Notes under the pieces: generated by a model | Seen by the model: only the letters and a program-made list of their open reading frames with translations | The model's database searches: none | What the model was told of the DNA's origin: nothing | Assembly (NCBI GenBank): GCA_030429565.1 | Contig: JAUIFE010000005.1 | Span: 124,001 to 188,000 of the forward strand | Length of the DNA: 64,000 nucleotides | Origin: Holophagae bacterium | GTDB taxonomy: Bacteria; Acidobacteriota; Holophagae; Acanthopleuribacterales; Acanthopleuribacteraceae | Direction: 5' to 3' | Position numbers and translations under genes: made by a program | Shown: in pieces, positions 36,991-46,459 of the stretch | How positions within the stretch are numbered: position 1 is the first letter of the stretch | Layout of the letters: each line of letters starts with the position of its first letter

Positions 36991-38175
36991 TTAGGGGGTT
37001 AAGTTTTGGCCTTTAGCACGGACCAACACACCTCTGTGATCGTATACGAAACCCGCACTTTCGAAGAAGCTGAAAGGAATCTTTAGATTGATCTCAATGG
37101 CTTTCATGAAGTTGATGGCGATGTCCGGCGGGGAAATGACGCCCACGGGTAATTCACCTGTTTTGGCTTGGCCGGTCAAAATGCGGTAGCCGTAAATACC
37201 GGCAATTTGCGCATTGTTCTCGAAACTCACACCAATAGACAACACGGCACTCTCGGAACCGGCCTTTACGACGTTTGGAATGGCGCTTAACACCGGAATC
37301 GAACCCGCGTGGCGGTTAATGGTGTTGATCTCGCGGAAGACCGAAGTGCTGCCGGTAATCCAAAAAATGCTGTTTTCGCCTTTGGGGTCGGAGGCCAGCA
37401 TGGCGTCGCGCATCTTTGGCACCTCGCGGGTCAGCTCCTCCGCCGCGCGGTTCTGGTCCTGCACCGCGACTCGGTGAATGACAATGCCCTGTTCCTGGGC
37501 AACCGCGACCAGGGGTTCCACTTGGGTGGCCACCGCGCTGCGGTTCTCAACCGCGTAAAGCACCGCCAGTTGCGATAAATTGTTCTTTAACTGCTTTAAG
37601 TAAGCCAGTTGGCTGCGAATGGGAACGTCCAAGGACGTAAACGCCATGTTGCTGTCACTGCCAGAATCATAATCGGGGACCTGACCCAATAGGACCGGAT
37701 CCTTGGAACAGACGGTGACGACCGGGATATCCAGCGTATCGCGCCATTTCAACATGTAGGCGGTGGAACGCGATCCCATGGAAAAAATAAGGTCTTGGCG
37801 GTTGGCGCGTGCCCAGGCCACCGCGGCATCGCCTTTTGTATCGTCGCCTTCAAAATGGGCGAGGTGGAAAACCGTATTGAGTTTTTTGTCGTCAAACACG
37901 CTTAGAATTTGTGCCATGGCCGTATCGTAGGCCGACGACTTCTTTGGAAACAACACCATGACGCGGAAAAGGCGGCCGTCGGCCGGATCCTTGGCCGCCA
38001 ACTGGGCGGTCTGGGGTTGGGCTGGATCCCACTGCAGTGTCCAACGGTTTTGTAAGTCGTCATTTAGTCGGAACCAGGTGGGTGAACCGTCCTGTGCAAA
38101 GGCGCCTGGAACACCCAGGGTTCCGAGCAGCAAGCTCGCGGCGGCAAGCAGCCCAAGCGGGCGCAGGTAACTCAT
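36991..38175 (-). CDS. Periplasmic solute-binding protein (ABC_sub_bind/TrpX-like)
   Basis: 394 residues; its ATG overlaps the stop of the upstream MFS-fusion gene by four bases (ATGA), with AAGGAG inside that gene, so it is translationally coupled. Signal peptide ends at AFAQD. The pattern RVMVLFPKKSSAYDTAMAQIL, DLIFSMGSRSTAYML, VVTVCSKDPVLLG, FWITGSTSVFREI and IAINFMKAIEINLKIPFSFFES fits the ABC_sub_bind family. No permease or ATPase of an uptake system is nearby, so it may feed ligand information to the adjacent sensor proteins rather than to transport. Confidence 0.8.
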   Translation of the reverse strand: MSYLRPLGLLAAASLLLGTLGVPGAFAQDGSPTWFRLNDDLQNRWTLQWDPAQPQTAQLAAKDPADGRLFRVMVLFPKKSSAYDTAMAQILSVFDDKKLNTVFHLAHFEGDDTKGDAAVAWARANRQDLIFSMGSRSTAYMLKWRDTLDIPVVTVCSKDPVLLGQVPDYDSGSDSNMAFTSLDVPIRSQLAYLKQLKNNLSQLAVLYAVENRSAVATQVEPLVAVAQEQGIVIHRVAVQDQNRAAEELTREVPKMRDAMLASDPKGENSIFWITGSTSVFREINTINRHAGSIPVLSAIPNVVKAGSESAVLSIGVSFENNAQIAGIYGYRILTGQAKTGELPVGVISPPDIAINFMKAIEINLKIPFSFFESAGFVYDHRGVLVRAKGQNLTP

Positions 38176-41100
38176 GTACGTTGCTCCTTAAGTTGGTAAA
38201 CCGTGCCAATCCCGAAAAATAAGATACCGAAGACCGCGAGACCAAGACCAATGTAACCCAGGGTTACGGCATCGTATTGGTTCAGCACTAATAGGTGGCC
38301 GACGATCAATGGGCCGACGACGTGACCGATTCGTTCCAGGAACCGGTAAATAGAGGAAGAGGTGGCCTTGCCGATGGTTTGGGCGGCGCGGGTGTAGGCG
38401 ATGTGGGTCACGATCGGCGCATGGATGAAACCATGTGCCAAACCCAGCAGCAAAATTCCCAAGACCAAAATCGCGGATTGCAGGAAGGGTGGGTCGGCCA
38501 AATAGTGATGGGTGACCAGGCTCATGAGCACCAGCGCGACACCACTACCAACGGAACCGAAAAACAACAAGCCACCGGTTTTGCCGAGTTTGTCGGCGAT
38601 CCGAGGCACGAAAACGTTGGAGACCAAAACACCGCCCGCGTAAAACATCAGGACTTGTCCGATATCGTCCTGGGCAAAACCCAAGTGCGCCATGATGAGT
38701 GGCAACGCATACACGACCACCCCGGTCATGGTTGCTTTGGTGGTAATGCCGATCAGAATGATGGTCGTGATGAAATCCAGGTCGCGGAAAAGCATACCCA
38801 TGTTGATTAAGTAGCGGAAGAGCGCATTGCCGCGGCTGACTTTTGGCCCGATGGGTTTGGTTTCCGCGCTGAGGTCGGGCAGCAAAAACAAAATAAAACA
38901 CAAAATGAACAAACCGGTGAGTGACGCCAACTGGAACACGCGTTCGCTGCCTAAGTAAATCACCAACAAGGCACCGATGGCGGTACCCGAGATCATGCCG
39001 GTGTTGTAACCAAACACGATGACCGAGGTGCCCTGGGTGGTTTTTCCACGCGAGGTGACCTTGAGGATGAAACTCTGGACCCCGATGAAGACCATGCCCT
39101 GGCCGAGGCCCGCCAGCACCCGCAACAACAGCATGTGGTAGAAATCCGTCACCAAGGTCATGGCGAAGACCCCGACGACGTTAAACAGCACACCGATGAT
39201 CATGAGCATTTTCACGCCGTGGCGATCCGCATAATTGCCCGAGGGTATCAGGCTGGTTGCAAAGGCGGCGAAGTAGGCGGTGAACAGAAGGGAGGCGGCA
39301 CTGGATTCCATGCCGTTGCCGACCGCAATTTGCTGCAGGTATTGGGGTAAAAACGAGGCGAACAAACCTTCGACGAAAACGACGAGGAAAAACAAGATTT
39401 TGATGAGCGTGAGATGGACCTCGCCGGTGGTGTCGTCGATGGTATCGGGTCCACTCCGACCACGCTGCGCAATGCGTCGTTGCAAGTTAAGGGAGGCGAG
39501 AAGACTGAGGAACAGCGAGGCCAAAAAGGCGGTGGCCACGAACAGGACGAAGAAGTTTTTGACAGTGCGCCATAACTTGGAATACACACTGCGTTTGGGG
39601 ACGCCGACCGCTACCTGGTAGGTTTTTGCGGTCACGGCACTTGCTGAGGTTGCGACCCCGTTTAACGGCATTTCATACTCGAAATTGGCCGTGTTTGTGC
39701 GCCAGCGGTCGCCGACCTTTTGGGTGTCGGTGTGGATGAAGATGGTGTCGTCTTCGATCAGCGCGACCAAGTCCAGTTCATGGTTGTTTTCCTTGTAATC
39801 GGCAAGCGTCGTGGCAATTCCGGCAAAGCTGGACAGGGGCAGTCCCAACTCGGTGGCTTGCTCCAGCCGTTTGCCAATGCTAATGGATAACGCTTTGGTT
39901 TTGCCTTGAATGGCGACTGAATAAATATCGACCAGGGTGTAGACCACAATCGAAGCCGCTGCAAGAAAGGCGAAGCCATAGGCCAAACGCAACATTTCGA
40001 AGGAGACGCCGGAACGGAGCACGCGGTCGCCGGCGTTGAGGAAGACCACGAACAACACAATAATCCCCACCAGCCAAAAAATGAGGCCGCGAAACGGAGG
40101 GAGGATGGCGTTGTCGATGACGTTGACCGGCAGCGAGAGCGATAGCTCGCCTACCTGTTCAAACTTGTTGTGCAGTGGCAAGGTGACGATGTAGCGGCCC
40201 TTGTATTCGGCAAACTCGAAGGGAGGCGGTTCGGTGTCTTTGTTGGGCGCGCGCGCGGCGTTTTTCGCGGCGCCGTCGTCCGGGCCGGCCGAATCGGTAT
40301 CGCCCTGATCGGCCTCGGAAACCACAAAGGATTGGGGGCGTTTCGTTTCCACGTTGCGGGCGTTAGCGAAAATGACACGGCCCTCCATGTCTTGCACGCG
40401 AATTTCGCTGATGCTGGGATCGCCCGACAGCAGCGATTGGGTGAGCGTGTTGAAGCCGACAAACTGCGGTAAGGGCACACCGGCGTTGAGAAAGTTTTCC
40501 ATCACGTGTTTGATGGATTCGCCTTGGGAAGCCAGCTTCTCGACTTGAAGTTTGGGATAACTGCGATAGGCTTCGCCCAAGCCGACGTTAAACAGCAGGA
40601 CAAATGAAAGGGAAAGGACCACCATGGCGGGAATGCGAATCGTACGGTATCCCATGAGAATAAAATGGTCGACGAGCCACAGGACTAGGGCCAGAACAAG
40701 CACCGCGATCAGGAACTGGGTCATCGCCACTTCACGTTGCCGGTGGCGGTGGGTTTGGATCAAATCCGCCGGGCTGCGCAGGGCCACAAAGGTGGCGTTG
40801 TCGGCGTTCTCTAAGGGCACGAGGTCGATGTGGTCCGGTGCCGCGTCCGGTAGCCATGGCTGGTCGCGCTTGGCCGGATCGGCGTGGTAGAGGACCCTGT
40901 CGCCGTGAATCAGGGCAAGGTCGGTGATCGGCTGGTGGGAATCAGCGGCGTTGGCGAAAACCTGGTCGAGACCGCTGAGTTGCTCAAAGGACAAACCCAT
41001 GGCGAGGACCCGGTTGAGCCGGGTTGCGAGGTTCTGGGCGACGACGCGGTTGTTGGCGCGTTCGCCCTCGGCTTGAAAGTGGGCAATCTGCCAGTTGACC

Positions 41101-41795
41101 AGCACGCCGGACAAAATCATGGTGGCAATGTAAAGTGAAACCAGCGCCCACTTGTCGCTGTTGTGGTAAGTCACGCGCTTAATGTAAATGAAAAGGGTGA
41201 ACAGGCAGAAAATGCCGATGAGTTGCCAGGTTAGCGACAGCAGCAGGTCGTCGATTTCCGCCGTGATGTGGACTTTTGGTAGCGAAAGCACCAAGCTGCC
41301 GACCTGTTCAAATTTGTTGTGCAGCGGCATGCTGACACGGTACACCGCTTGGCCTTGGACGGCCTGCACCGCTTCGCCGTTTTTGTTGGTCACCGCCATC
41401 GGCGTGCCCATGCTATACGGCAACGATTGCGTTGTTCCAAAGGGGTCGCCCGTGGGCTGGGCTTGATTGAAGAACAGGATGTTTCCATCCATGGTGAGGA
41501 CGGTGACGTCGCGTAAGCCGGAGTCTTTGCTCCCGTCGAGGAGGGTTTGGGTTAGGGCTTGGAAACCGACGAACTGGCCCAGCGGGACCCCGGCCCGGAG
41601 AAATGACTCCATGGCGAGTTTGACCTCTTCAGCTTGGCTGGACAATTGTTCCAAGCGCAAGCTGGGGTAAGCATGGGTCACGTGGCTGCGGCCGAAGTGG
41701 AGTAATGCGAACAATGAGAACAGCAGCACCACCGCGCCGGGCGCGACCAAGGTAACGCGTTCAACAATGGTATTTTTGGGTTGTTCCTCACGCAT
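38172..41795 (-). CDS. Giant sensor-transporter: duplicated periplasmic Cache-like modules fused to an MFS domain
   Basis: 1207 residues, GCGAGG upstream. The N-terminal 780 residues hold about seven membrane spans separating four periplasmic sensor-like segments. Segments 48-172 and 417-556 are clear duplicates sharing AGVPLxQFVGFxxLTQxLL and PLHNKFEQVG; segments near 245-350 and 632-735 (NRVLAMGLSFEQLSGL, ATELGLPLSSFAGI) form a second duplicated pair. Residues about 795-1200 are a complete 12-helix major facilitator domain, with NYADRHGVKML as the loop 2-3 motif. Transport regulated by an extracellular ligand, or a transporter acting as transceptor, is the natural reading. I know no characterised protein of this layout. 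Confidence 0.8.
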   Translation of the reverse strand: MREEQPKNTIVERVTLVAPGAVVLLFSLFALLHFGRSHVTHAYPSLRLEQLSSQAEEVKLAMESFLRAGVPLGQFVGFQALTQTLLDGSKDSGLRDVTVLTMDGNILFFNQAQPTGDPFGTTQSLPYSMGTPMAVTNKNGEAVQAVQGQAVYRVSMPLHNKFEQVGSLVLSLPKVHITAEIDDLLLSLTWQLIGIFCLFTLFIYIKRVTYHNSDKWALVSLYIATMILSGVLVNWQIAHFQAEGERANNRVVAQNLATRLNRVLAMGLSFEQLSGLDQVFANAADSHQPITDLALIHGDRVLYHADPAKRDQPWLPDAAPDHIDLVPLENADNATFVALRSPADLIQTHRHRQREVAMTQFLIAVLVLALVLWLVDHFILMGYRTIRIPAMVVLSLSFVLLFNVGLGEAYRSYPKLQVEKLASQGESIKHVMENFLNAGVPLPQFVGFNTLTQSLLSGDPSISEIRVQDMEGRVIFANARNVETKRPQSFVVSEADQGDTDSAGPDDGAAKNAARAPNKDTEPPPFEFAEYKGRYIVTLPLHNKFEQVGELSLSLPVNVIDNAILPPFRGLIFWLVGIIVLFVVFLNAGDRVLRSGVSFEMLRLAYGFAFLAAASIVVYTLVDIYSVAIQGKTKALSISIGKRLEQATELGLPLSSFAGIATTLADYKENNHELDLVALIEDDTIFIHTDTQKVGDRWRTNTANFEYEMPLNGVATSASAVTAKTYQVAVGVPKRSVYSKLWRTVKNFFVLFVATAFLASLFLSLLASLNLQRRIAQRGRSGPDTIDDTTGEVHLTLIKILFFLVVFVEGLFASFLPQYLQQIAVGNGMESSAASLLFTAYFAAFATSLIPSGNYADRHGVKMLMIIGVLFNVVGVFAMTLVTDFYHMLLLRVLAGLGQGMVFIGVQSFILKVTSRGKTTQGTSVIVFGYNTGMISGTAIGALLVIYLGSERVFQLASLTGLFILCFILFLLPDLSAETKPIGPKVSRGNALFRYLINMGMLFRDLDFITTIILIGITTKATMTGVVVYALPLIMAHLGFAQDDIGQVLMFYAGGVLVSNVFVPRIADKLGKTGGLLFFGSVGSGVALVLMSLVTHHYLADPPFLQSAILVLGILLLGLAHGFIHAPIVTHIAYTRAAQTIGKATSSSIYRFLERIGHVVGPLIVGHLLVLNQYDAVTLGYIGLGLAVFGILFFGIGTVYQLKEQRT

Positions 41796-41877
41796 GAGCG
41801 ACCTCGCACAGGGTAGGTTCGGTTCGCGCCGACGAATTCTGTGTTTTTAGCGGATGTGCCATGGCTGCTTCCTTTCT

Positions 41878-43080
41878 CTAAAAACCTTTGGCGGAGGAAA
41901 CCAGCCGAACCGGCGGTCCCAGGGATACTTTGGCAAGCGGTTCGGCCAAGGAGGCCAGTGCCTTGGGGCGGTGGATTAAGTTGCTGTCGAGGTAGGCGCC
42001 CAGTAGCGATTGCACCAAATCGCCGTAATCCATGCCTTGCTGTTCCAAACCCATGGAGACCAAGCTGGTACCGCCTTCGTCAGGTCGCTTGAGGTCGGGC
42101 TTCGGATTCACTTCCAAGACCTGCACGGTGTCGTGCTTCGATACGCGTAAATCCACGCGAATTAAATAGTTAAGATTTAGTTCGTGATAGAGGCGGCGCC
42201 CGATTTGGGCCAAATGTCGGATCAATTCGGGTTCTTCATTTGGGTCGATCAAGCGGGTGCGCTTGCGGTTCAACGGAGCATGATCGATGGATTGGAAAAT
42301 GCGCTCTTCTTTTTGGAAAAGGCGCTGCAAGCAGGAAAAAGCGAGGGGCTCGGGCTCCCGTTCGAACATGTCGTTGCGGTGAATCAAGGGCGGGGCCACC
42401 GAGATACAGTATTCGGGGCCGTCCAGAAAACGTTCGATCAATACCTGGTTAAAGGTCTGGCGGTAAACCGCATGAACGGCATCCCACAATTCGTTGAAAT
42501 CGTTGACCACGTGAATGTACCAGGAGGCGCGACCGGAAACGGGTTTGACGACCCAGGGACCGGGATCGTCCTCGGCAAATTGCCGGAAGCGCGTTTTAAA
42601 TGTGGTTTTGTCCGGTGTGAGCTCCGGGTGCCAGGTCAGCCAATCCGGTGTGGCGATGCCGAAGCCACCGAGCATGCGCTTGAGATTGAGTTTGTGGTCC
42701 ATGAGGGCATATGCCAACGGGCTGTGACCCACGTAGGCGATGCCGAGGGATTCCAGCAGGCCCGCGGTATGGGCCATGGCGTTGCGACCCTGCATCCCGG
42801 CGGTGTTGAGCCAGGCCAAATTGATGCGATGGGCCGCCAGCCGGTCAGGCAGCGAGGCGTCGTCCGCCAGAACCACTACCTGGCGGAAGCCGGCTTCTTC
42901 CAGGGTGCGTTTCAGGTCGTCGGCCACCGCGGCGTAGCTCTTCCAGTGACGTTCGTTGTAGGTTTGGTAAAAGTTGGCGCCCGCGACGCGCGGATCACCA
43001 GAGCAAATGATGGCGATGCACAGTTCGGCTTTTAAGCTGTTCAGCAGCGGTTTGAGTTGATGATAGTGGTGGTACTGCAA
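41878..43080 (-). CDS. ATP-grasp ligase, D-Ala-D-Ala ligase-like
   Basis: 400 residues; TTG start seven bases after AAGGA. ATP-grasp layout: N-terminal Rossmann part with LAWLNTAG, Lys-containing KLNLKRMLGGFGIATPDW, PWVVKPVSGRAS as the ATP-binding lysine strand, IERFLDGPEY and the Mg-binding end IRVDLRVSKHDTVQVLEVNPKPDL. It is longer than Ddl (about 310) and diverges in the substrate loops, so another amine or amino acid is probably ligated. Being in the same operon as the NHLM adaptor gene, it could act on the exported peptide, its export ligand or cell-wall immunity; these are inferences. Confidence 0.8.
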   Translation of the reverse strand: MQYHHYHQLKPLLNSLKAELCIAIICSGDPRVAGANFYQTYNERHWKSYAAVADDLKRTLEEAGFRQVVVLADDASLPDRLAAHRINLAWLNTAGMQGRNAMAHTAGLLESLGIAYVGHSPLAYALMDHKLNLKRMLGGFGIATPDWLTWHPELTPDKTTFKTRFRQFAEDDPGPWVVKPVSGRASWYIHVVNDFNELWDAVHAVYRQTFNQVLIERFLDGPEYCISVAPPLIHRNDMFEREPEPLAFSCLQRLFQKEERIFQSIDHAPLNRKRTRLIDPNEEPELIRHLAQIGRRLYHELNLNYLIRVDLRVSKHDTVQVLEVNPKPDLKRPDEGGTSLVSMGLEQQGMDYGDLVQSLLGAYLDSNLIHRPKALASLAEPLAKVSLGPPVRLVSSAKGF

Positions 43081-43166
43081 GCGAGAATCCTTGGGTGAGG
43101 GCAGGTTGGAACGGAAGAGATAAAAGTCGCAATGGAAAGCGATATGGATGGGCGTTCGGTGAGCTT

Positions 43167-43823
43167 TTAAAATGAATAACTAACACCGAGCGTGTGGTTG
43201 TCCAGCGAATTACGGCGAATATGTTCGATCATGTAAAACAGGGACAGCGATTGTTTGCGTGGCAGTTTAAAGGTCAGGCCAATGGGGACCAGCCGGTTTA
43301 GTTCCCAACTGCCTGTATCAGGGCGGTAGAAAAACTCGTTGCCAAAGTAGATTTTCGAGATGGATGAATTCCTGAGGGGAATCGAGAAGTTGATACGCGA
43401 GCGCAGGCGTTCTGTATCGTCGCGACCTTCGCGCGAGAAATACTCGTAGCGGTTGCGGTGGCTGTAGGACAGGCGATCGAGGAGTTTGAAATGAATCGTG
43501 GCCTGTACCTCGGGGCGACGGATTTTGGCAAAGTTGTCGGCACTTTTGAAGTGGATCATTTTGACCGCACCGCCAAGGGTTAACCAGGGTTTGGCGCGGT
43601 AGGAAACGGTGGGTCCGAAGAAGTGGCCGAAGGCATCAGTCCCGTCATCGAGCAGCCGGGTTTCGCCATAGAATTTGAAGGATAAATTGCCAGAACTGTA
43701 AAGGCGTTTGCTGGTGGAAAGCCATAATTGGCCGTCACTTTGGGCCAGGATCGGCAGGCTGAAGCACACCGTGACCAGCAGTAGCCGGTAGGCCGTTTTG
43801 ATCAGTTGTACAGGTGAAAACAT
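43167..43823 (-). CDS. Outer-membrane barrel protein, DUF2490-like
   Basis: 218 residues from ATG 43823 (AAGGGG upstream). Signal peptide (LLLVTVCFSLPILAQSDG). The remainder alternates beta strands with aromatic girdles (FYGETRLLD, LSYSHRNRYEYF, RLRSRINFSIPLR, GVSYSF) and ends in Phe, a typical outer-membrane insertion signature. Closest pattern is the DUF2490 family. A longer frame to 43982 has no ribosome-binding site. Could be the outer-membrane port for the operon's ligand or peptide. Confidence 0.7.
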   Translation of the reverse strand: MFSPVQLIKTAYRLLLVTVCFSLPILAQSDGQLWLSTSKRLYSSGNLSFKFYGETRLLDDGTDAFGHFFGPTVSYRAKPWLTLGGAVKMIHFKSADNFAKIRRPEVQATIHFKLLDRLSYSHRNRYEYFSREGRDDTERLRSRINFSIPLRNSSISKIYFGNEFFYRPDTGSWELNRLVPIGLTFKLPRKQSLSLFYMIEHIRRNSLDNHTLGVSYSF

Positions 43824-44005
43824 GGTGCAGTTGCCCCTTGTTGTTGAGAAAGTGAGCGGTGGAGCCGAGGTTGTTGTTGGGTTGGATCGCGGGCGACCCA
43901 AGACGGCTGTCTGTTTCCTTGCAACGGTTGGATTTCGTGGGTTCACCGGCAGATGTGGTGAGGAGGGGTTCGTGATCACCAAACCGTTTGACGGCGGGTC
44001 GGCGG

Positions 44006-45175
44006 TTAGCGTTCGAAATAGGCGAGGGTGCCGTTTTTGGCGATCTTGGGCACCATGGCTTTTTCCACGACGTCGCCGTTTTCATCGAAACGATGGGTTC
44101 CAGTGACGCCGTACCAGGCGTTCATGGCGTGCAGCGCATCGGCGATCTTCGCGTCGTCGGTGCTTTGCGCCATGCGGACGGCGTGGGCCAGCATGATTAA
44201 GGCATCGTAGCCTTGCGCCGCCCATGCGTCGGGTTTTCGCCCGTACGCTGCTTGGAATCGCAGGTTAAAAGATTGAACATAGGGATTGGGGTTGTCGCCG
44301 TGGAAGACCGAGAGGACGAGGGTATCTTCCACATCGCCGTGATTCCCGGAGAAAAGCTCGGGGTTATCGAGTCCGTATCCGCCGAGGAACGGCGCACTAA
44401 AACCTTCGGCGCGCGCGGTGCGAATAAAGCGCGCGGCGTCGCCGGCTTCGCCTGCAAAAAACACCACGTCAAATTCAACCAGCTCAAGGCGCTCCATCAG
44501 GAGGCGGAGGTCGCCCGATTGCACACTGTAGGAAATGCGCGCCGTGATTTCGAGGTCTAACTCGCCCGCGCGGAACTCAATGGCATTGGCCAGCTCGCCG
44601 CCGTAGCGGCTCTGCTCGTGGACCACCACCATTTGACGGTAGCCTAGGTTTTTGGCGATGTCCGCCAGTTGCGCGCCCGCTTGGGTGTCGTTGGGGCAGG
44701 TGCGGAACACATTGGCAAAACCTTGGCGGGTGAGTTTGGGGTTGGTCGCACCGGGTGAAATAAAGAGGAGGTTGTGGAATGCGTAGGTCACCGAGGCGGC
44801 GATGGCGATATGGGAATCGAAATGGCCAATGACCGCGTCTAACTGCTCTTCTTCGGCAAAACGCTGGGCGACCAACTTGCCGACGCGAACCGTGCCTTCA
44901 TCGTCGGCAAACACGAGTTGGACCTTGCGGCCCAGAATGCCGCCGTTGTGGTTCAATTCATCGGCGGCCATTTGGACGCCTTCCCGGAAAAGATCCTGGC
45001 GGCTCGAAAGCGGCCAGGCCGCGCCGATGCGGATCGGGTCGGTTTGCCCTTGGGCGGCCTGGTCGGCGTTGGGGGCCGGGCCGCAGCATGTAAGCAAGGC
45101 GCATCCGAAAAGAAGGCTCAAGGCCTGGGCGAATCGGGCCCGTTTCGGGCAGCGGAGGGGACGGACGAACGACAT
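44006..45175 (-). CDS. LivJ/LivK-type periplasmic binding lipoprotein
   Basis: 389 residues, AGGAG upstream. Lipobox LLTCC follows a signal peptide. Type I periplasmic-binding fold: IRIGAAWPLSSRQDLFREGVQMAADELNHNGGILGRKVQLVFADDEG, then VIGHFDSHIAIAASVTYAF and GYDALIMLAHAVRMA. In uptake systems this family binds branched-chain amino acids or amides, but no Liv permease or ATPase is encoded here. The gene lies between the NHLM HlyD and an outer-membrane protein; presumably a sensor-feeding binding protein. Confidence 0.88.
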   Translation of the reverse strand: MSFVRPLRCPKRARFAQALSLLFGCALLTCCGPAPNADQAAQGQTDPIRIGAAWPLSSRQDLFREGVQMAADELNHNGGILGRKVQLVFADDEGTVRVGKLVAQRFAEEEQLDAVIGHFDSHIAIAASVTYAFHNLLFISPGATNPKLTRQGFANVFRTCPNDTQAGAQLADIAKNLGYRQMVVVHEQSRYGGELANAIEFRAGELDLEITARISYSVQSGDLRLLMERLELVEFDVVFFAGEAGDAARFIRTARAEGFSAPFLGGYGLDNPELFSGNHGDVEDTLVLSVFHGDNPNPYVQSFNLRFQAAYGRKPDAWAAQGYDALIMLAHAVRMAQSTDDAKIADALHAMNAWYGVTGTHRFDENGDVVEKAMVPKIAKNGTLAYFER

Positions 45176-45199
45176 GGCGCGTGCTCCTAAATGAGGCGA

Positions 45200-46459
45200 T
45201 CAGTTAAGACCGGCTTGTTTTTTGAGAAAGGGGAAGACCAGGCTGATCGGTGCTTGGTTTTCAACTTCCACGCTGCCGGAACACAGGGTACCGCTATACA
45301 CGCGATCGGGCGGCCCCTGGGGCGTCGACCAACGGTAGCCGCTGGCCAACTCGGGATCGGGAATAGGGTCGGCAAAGACGGCGATCGGCGCGCCCGCCTG
45401 GAAAAATTGATCGACCAAGCCTTCGTTTTCGAGGTGGCGCATCATCCCCTGTTTGGAGGAAGGAAACTCGGCGACGTGGGTGACGATGCCCTGCATATAT
45501 CCGTGTTCCTCCCGTTTGACGGTCTGCGGGGAAATACGCATCAACATACCGGGTTCAATCTGTTTGCCTTTGCCCGAGGGCATGTAGATCAAGGCCTGCA
45601 AGTCTTGAATATCTTCGCCGGACAGTTCCAGGCTGAGGACGGGGTTGCCGGGCCGGATGACTTGACCTTGAGGCGCACGCAGCTCCACGACAATTCCCGT
45701 GTGGGAACTGAGGATGCGGGAGGAATACTCCAGTTCGGCTTTTTTGAGATCTAAGGCGCGCCGCGCCTCGCTAATATCTCGTTGGCCGCGCAAGCGTTCC
45801 TGGTCGCGTTCGGCGCTTAACCGCTGGGCGCGTGCCTCCAGCTTTTTTATGGCGCCGCGTTTCTGTTCGATGGTCAGTCCCGCTTTGCTGATTTCGTTTT
45901 CCGTGTCGACCAGGGTCTGGCGGGTAATCAACCCTTCGTCGAGCAGACCCGCTTGAAGCTTGCGACGTTCCTCCAGCCAATTGAGCCGCTTCTCCGTGAT
46001 TTGGATTTCTTGAACCAAACCCGCCTGTTCCTTTTCGATGGCGAGCACGTCAAAGCGCACATTTTCGGCACCCATGCCGGTCATTTGGCGCTCGCGCTCT
46101 TCCAGGTCGGTAAGGGCGGCGCGGGCCGCGCGAATTTCATCCAGTAAACGGGGCTGGGCGATTCGGGCGATGATTTGGCCTTTTTTGACCAAGTCACCCT
46201 CGCTGACGTACAGCGCTTCGATTTGGCCGTCGACCGGCGCGACCACGTTCACAATCCCGCCCGTTTTAATCAGGATACCGCCGCCGGAAACCGTCGTGGG
46301 GATGCGACCGTAAACGGCCCAGGCCATGACGGATGCCAACAAAACGCCGACCGCGAGCAAGGCCAGCCAAGCACCTGAACCTGCCACGGTAATGAGTTGA
46401 TCCAACTGTTCCGGGCTCGAAAGCCGCGCCAATGAGACTTTGCGAAAAACTTTAGACAT
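45200..46459 (-). CDS. NHLM-type bacteriocin export adaptor (HlyD family)
   Basis: 419 residues from ATG 46459 (upstream in-frame starts at 46477 and 46504 have no ribosome-binding site). One N-terminal membrane span (AWLALLAVGVLLASVMAWAVYG), a lipoyl-like half GGIVNVVAPVDGQIEALYVSEGDLVKKGQIIARIAQP, a long coiled-coil hairpin (about 115-225) and a closing IRPGNPVLSLEL beta part. The C-terminal PQTVKREEHGYMQGIVTHVAEFPSS matches, in my reading, the NHLM bacteriocin-system secretion protein (TIGR03794-like). It would bridge the inner-membrane ABC exporters at 59-64 kb to the TolC protein encoded divergently. Confidence 0.85.
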   Translation of the reverse strand: MSKVFRKVSLARLSSPEQLDQLITVAGSGAWLALLAVGVLLASVMAWAVYGRIPTTVSGGGILIKTGGIVNVVAPVDGQIEALYVSEGDLVKKGQIIARIAQPRLLDEIRAARAALTDLEERERQMTGMGAENVRFDVLAIEKEQAGLVQEIQITEKRLNWLEERRKLQAGLLDEGLITRQTLVDTENEISKAGLTIEQKRGAIKKLEARAQRLSAERDQERLRGQRDISEARRALDLKKAELEYSSRILSSHTGIVVELRAPQGQVIRPGNPVLSLELSGEDIQDLQALIYMPSGKGKQIEPGMLMRISPQTVKREEHGYMQGIVTHVAEFPSSKQGMMRHLENEGLVDQFFQAGAPIAVFADPIPDPELASGYRWSTPQGPPDRVYSGTLCSGSVEVENQAPISLVFPFLKKQAGLN

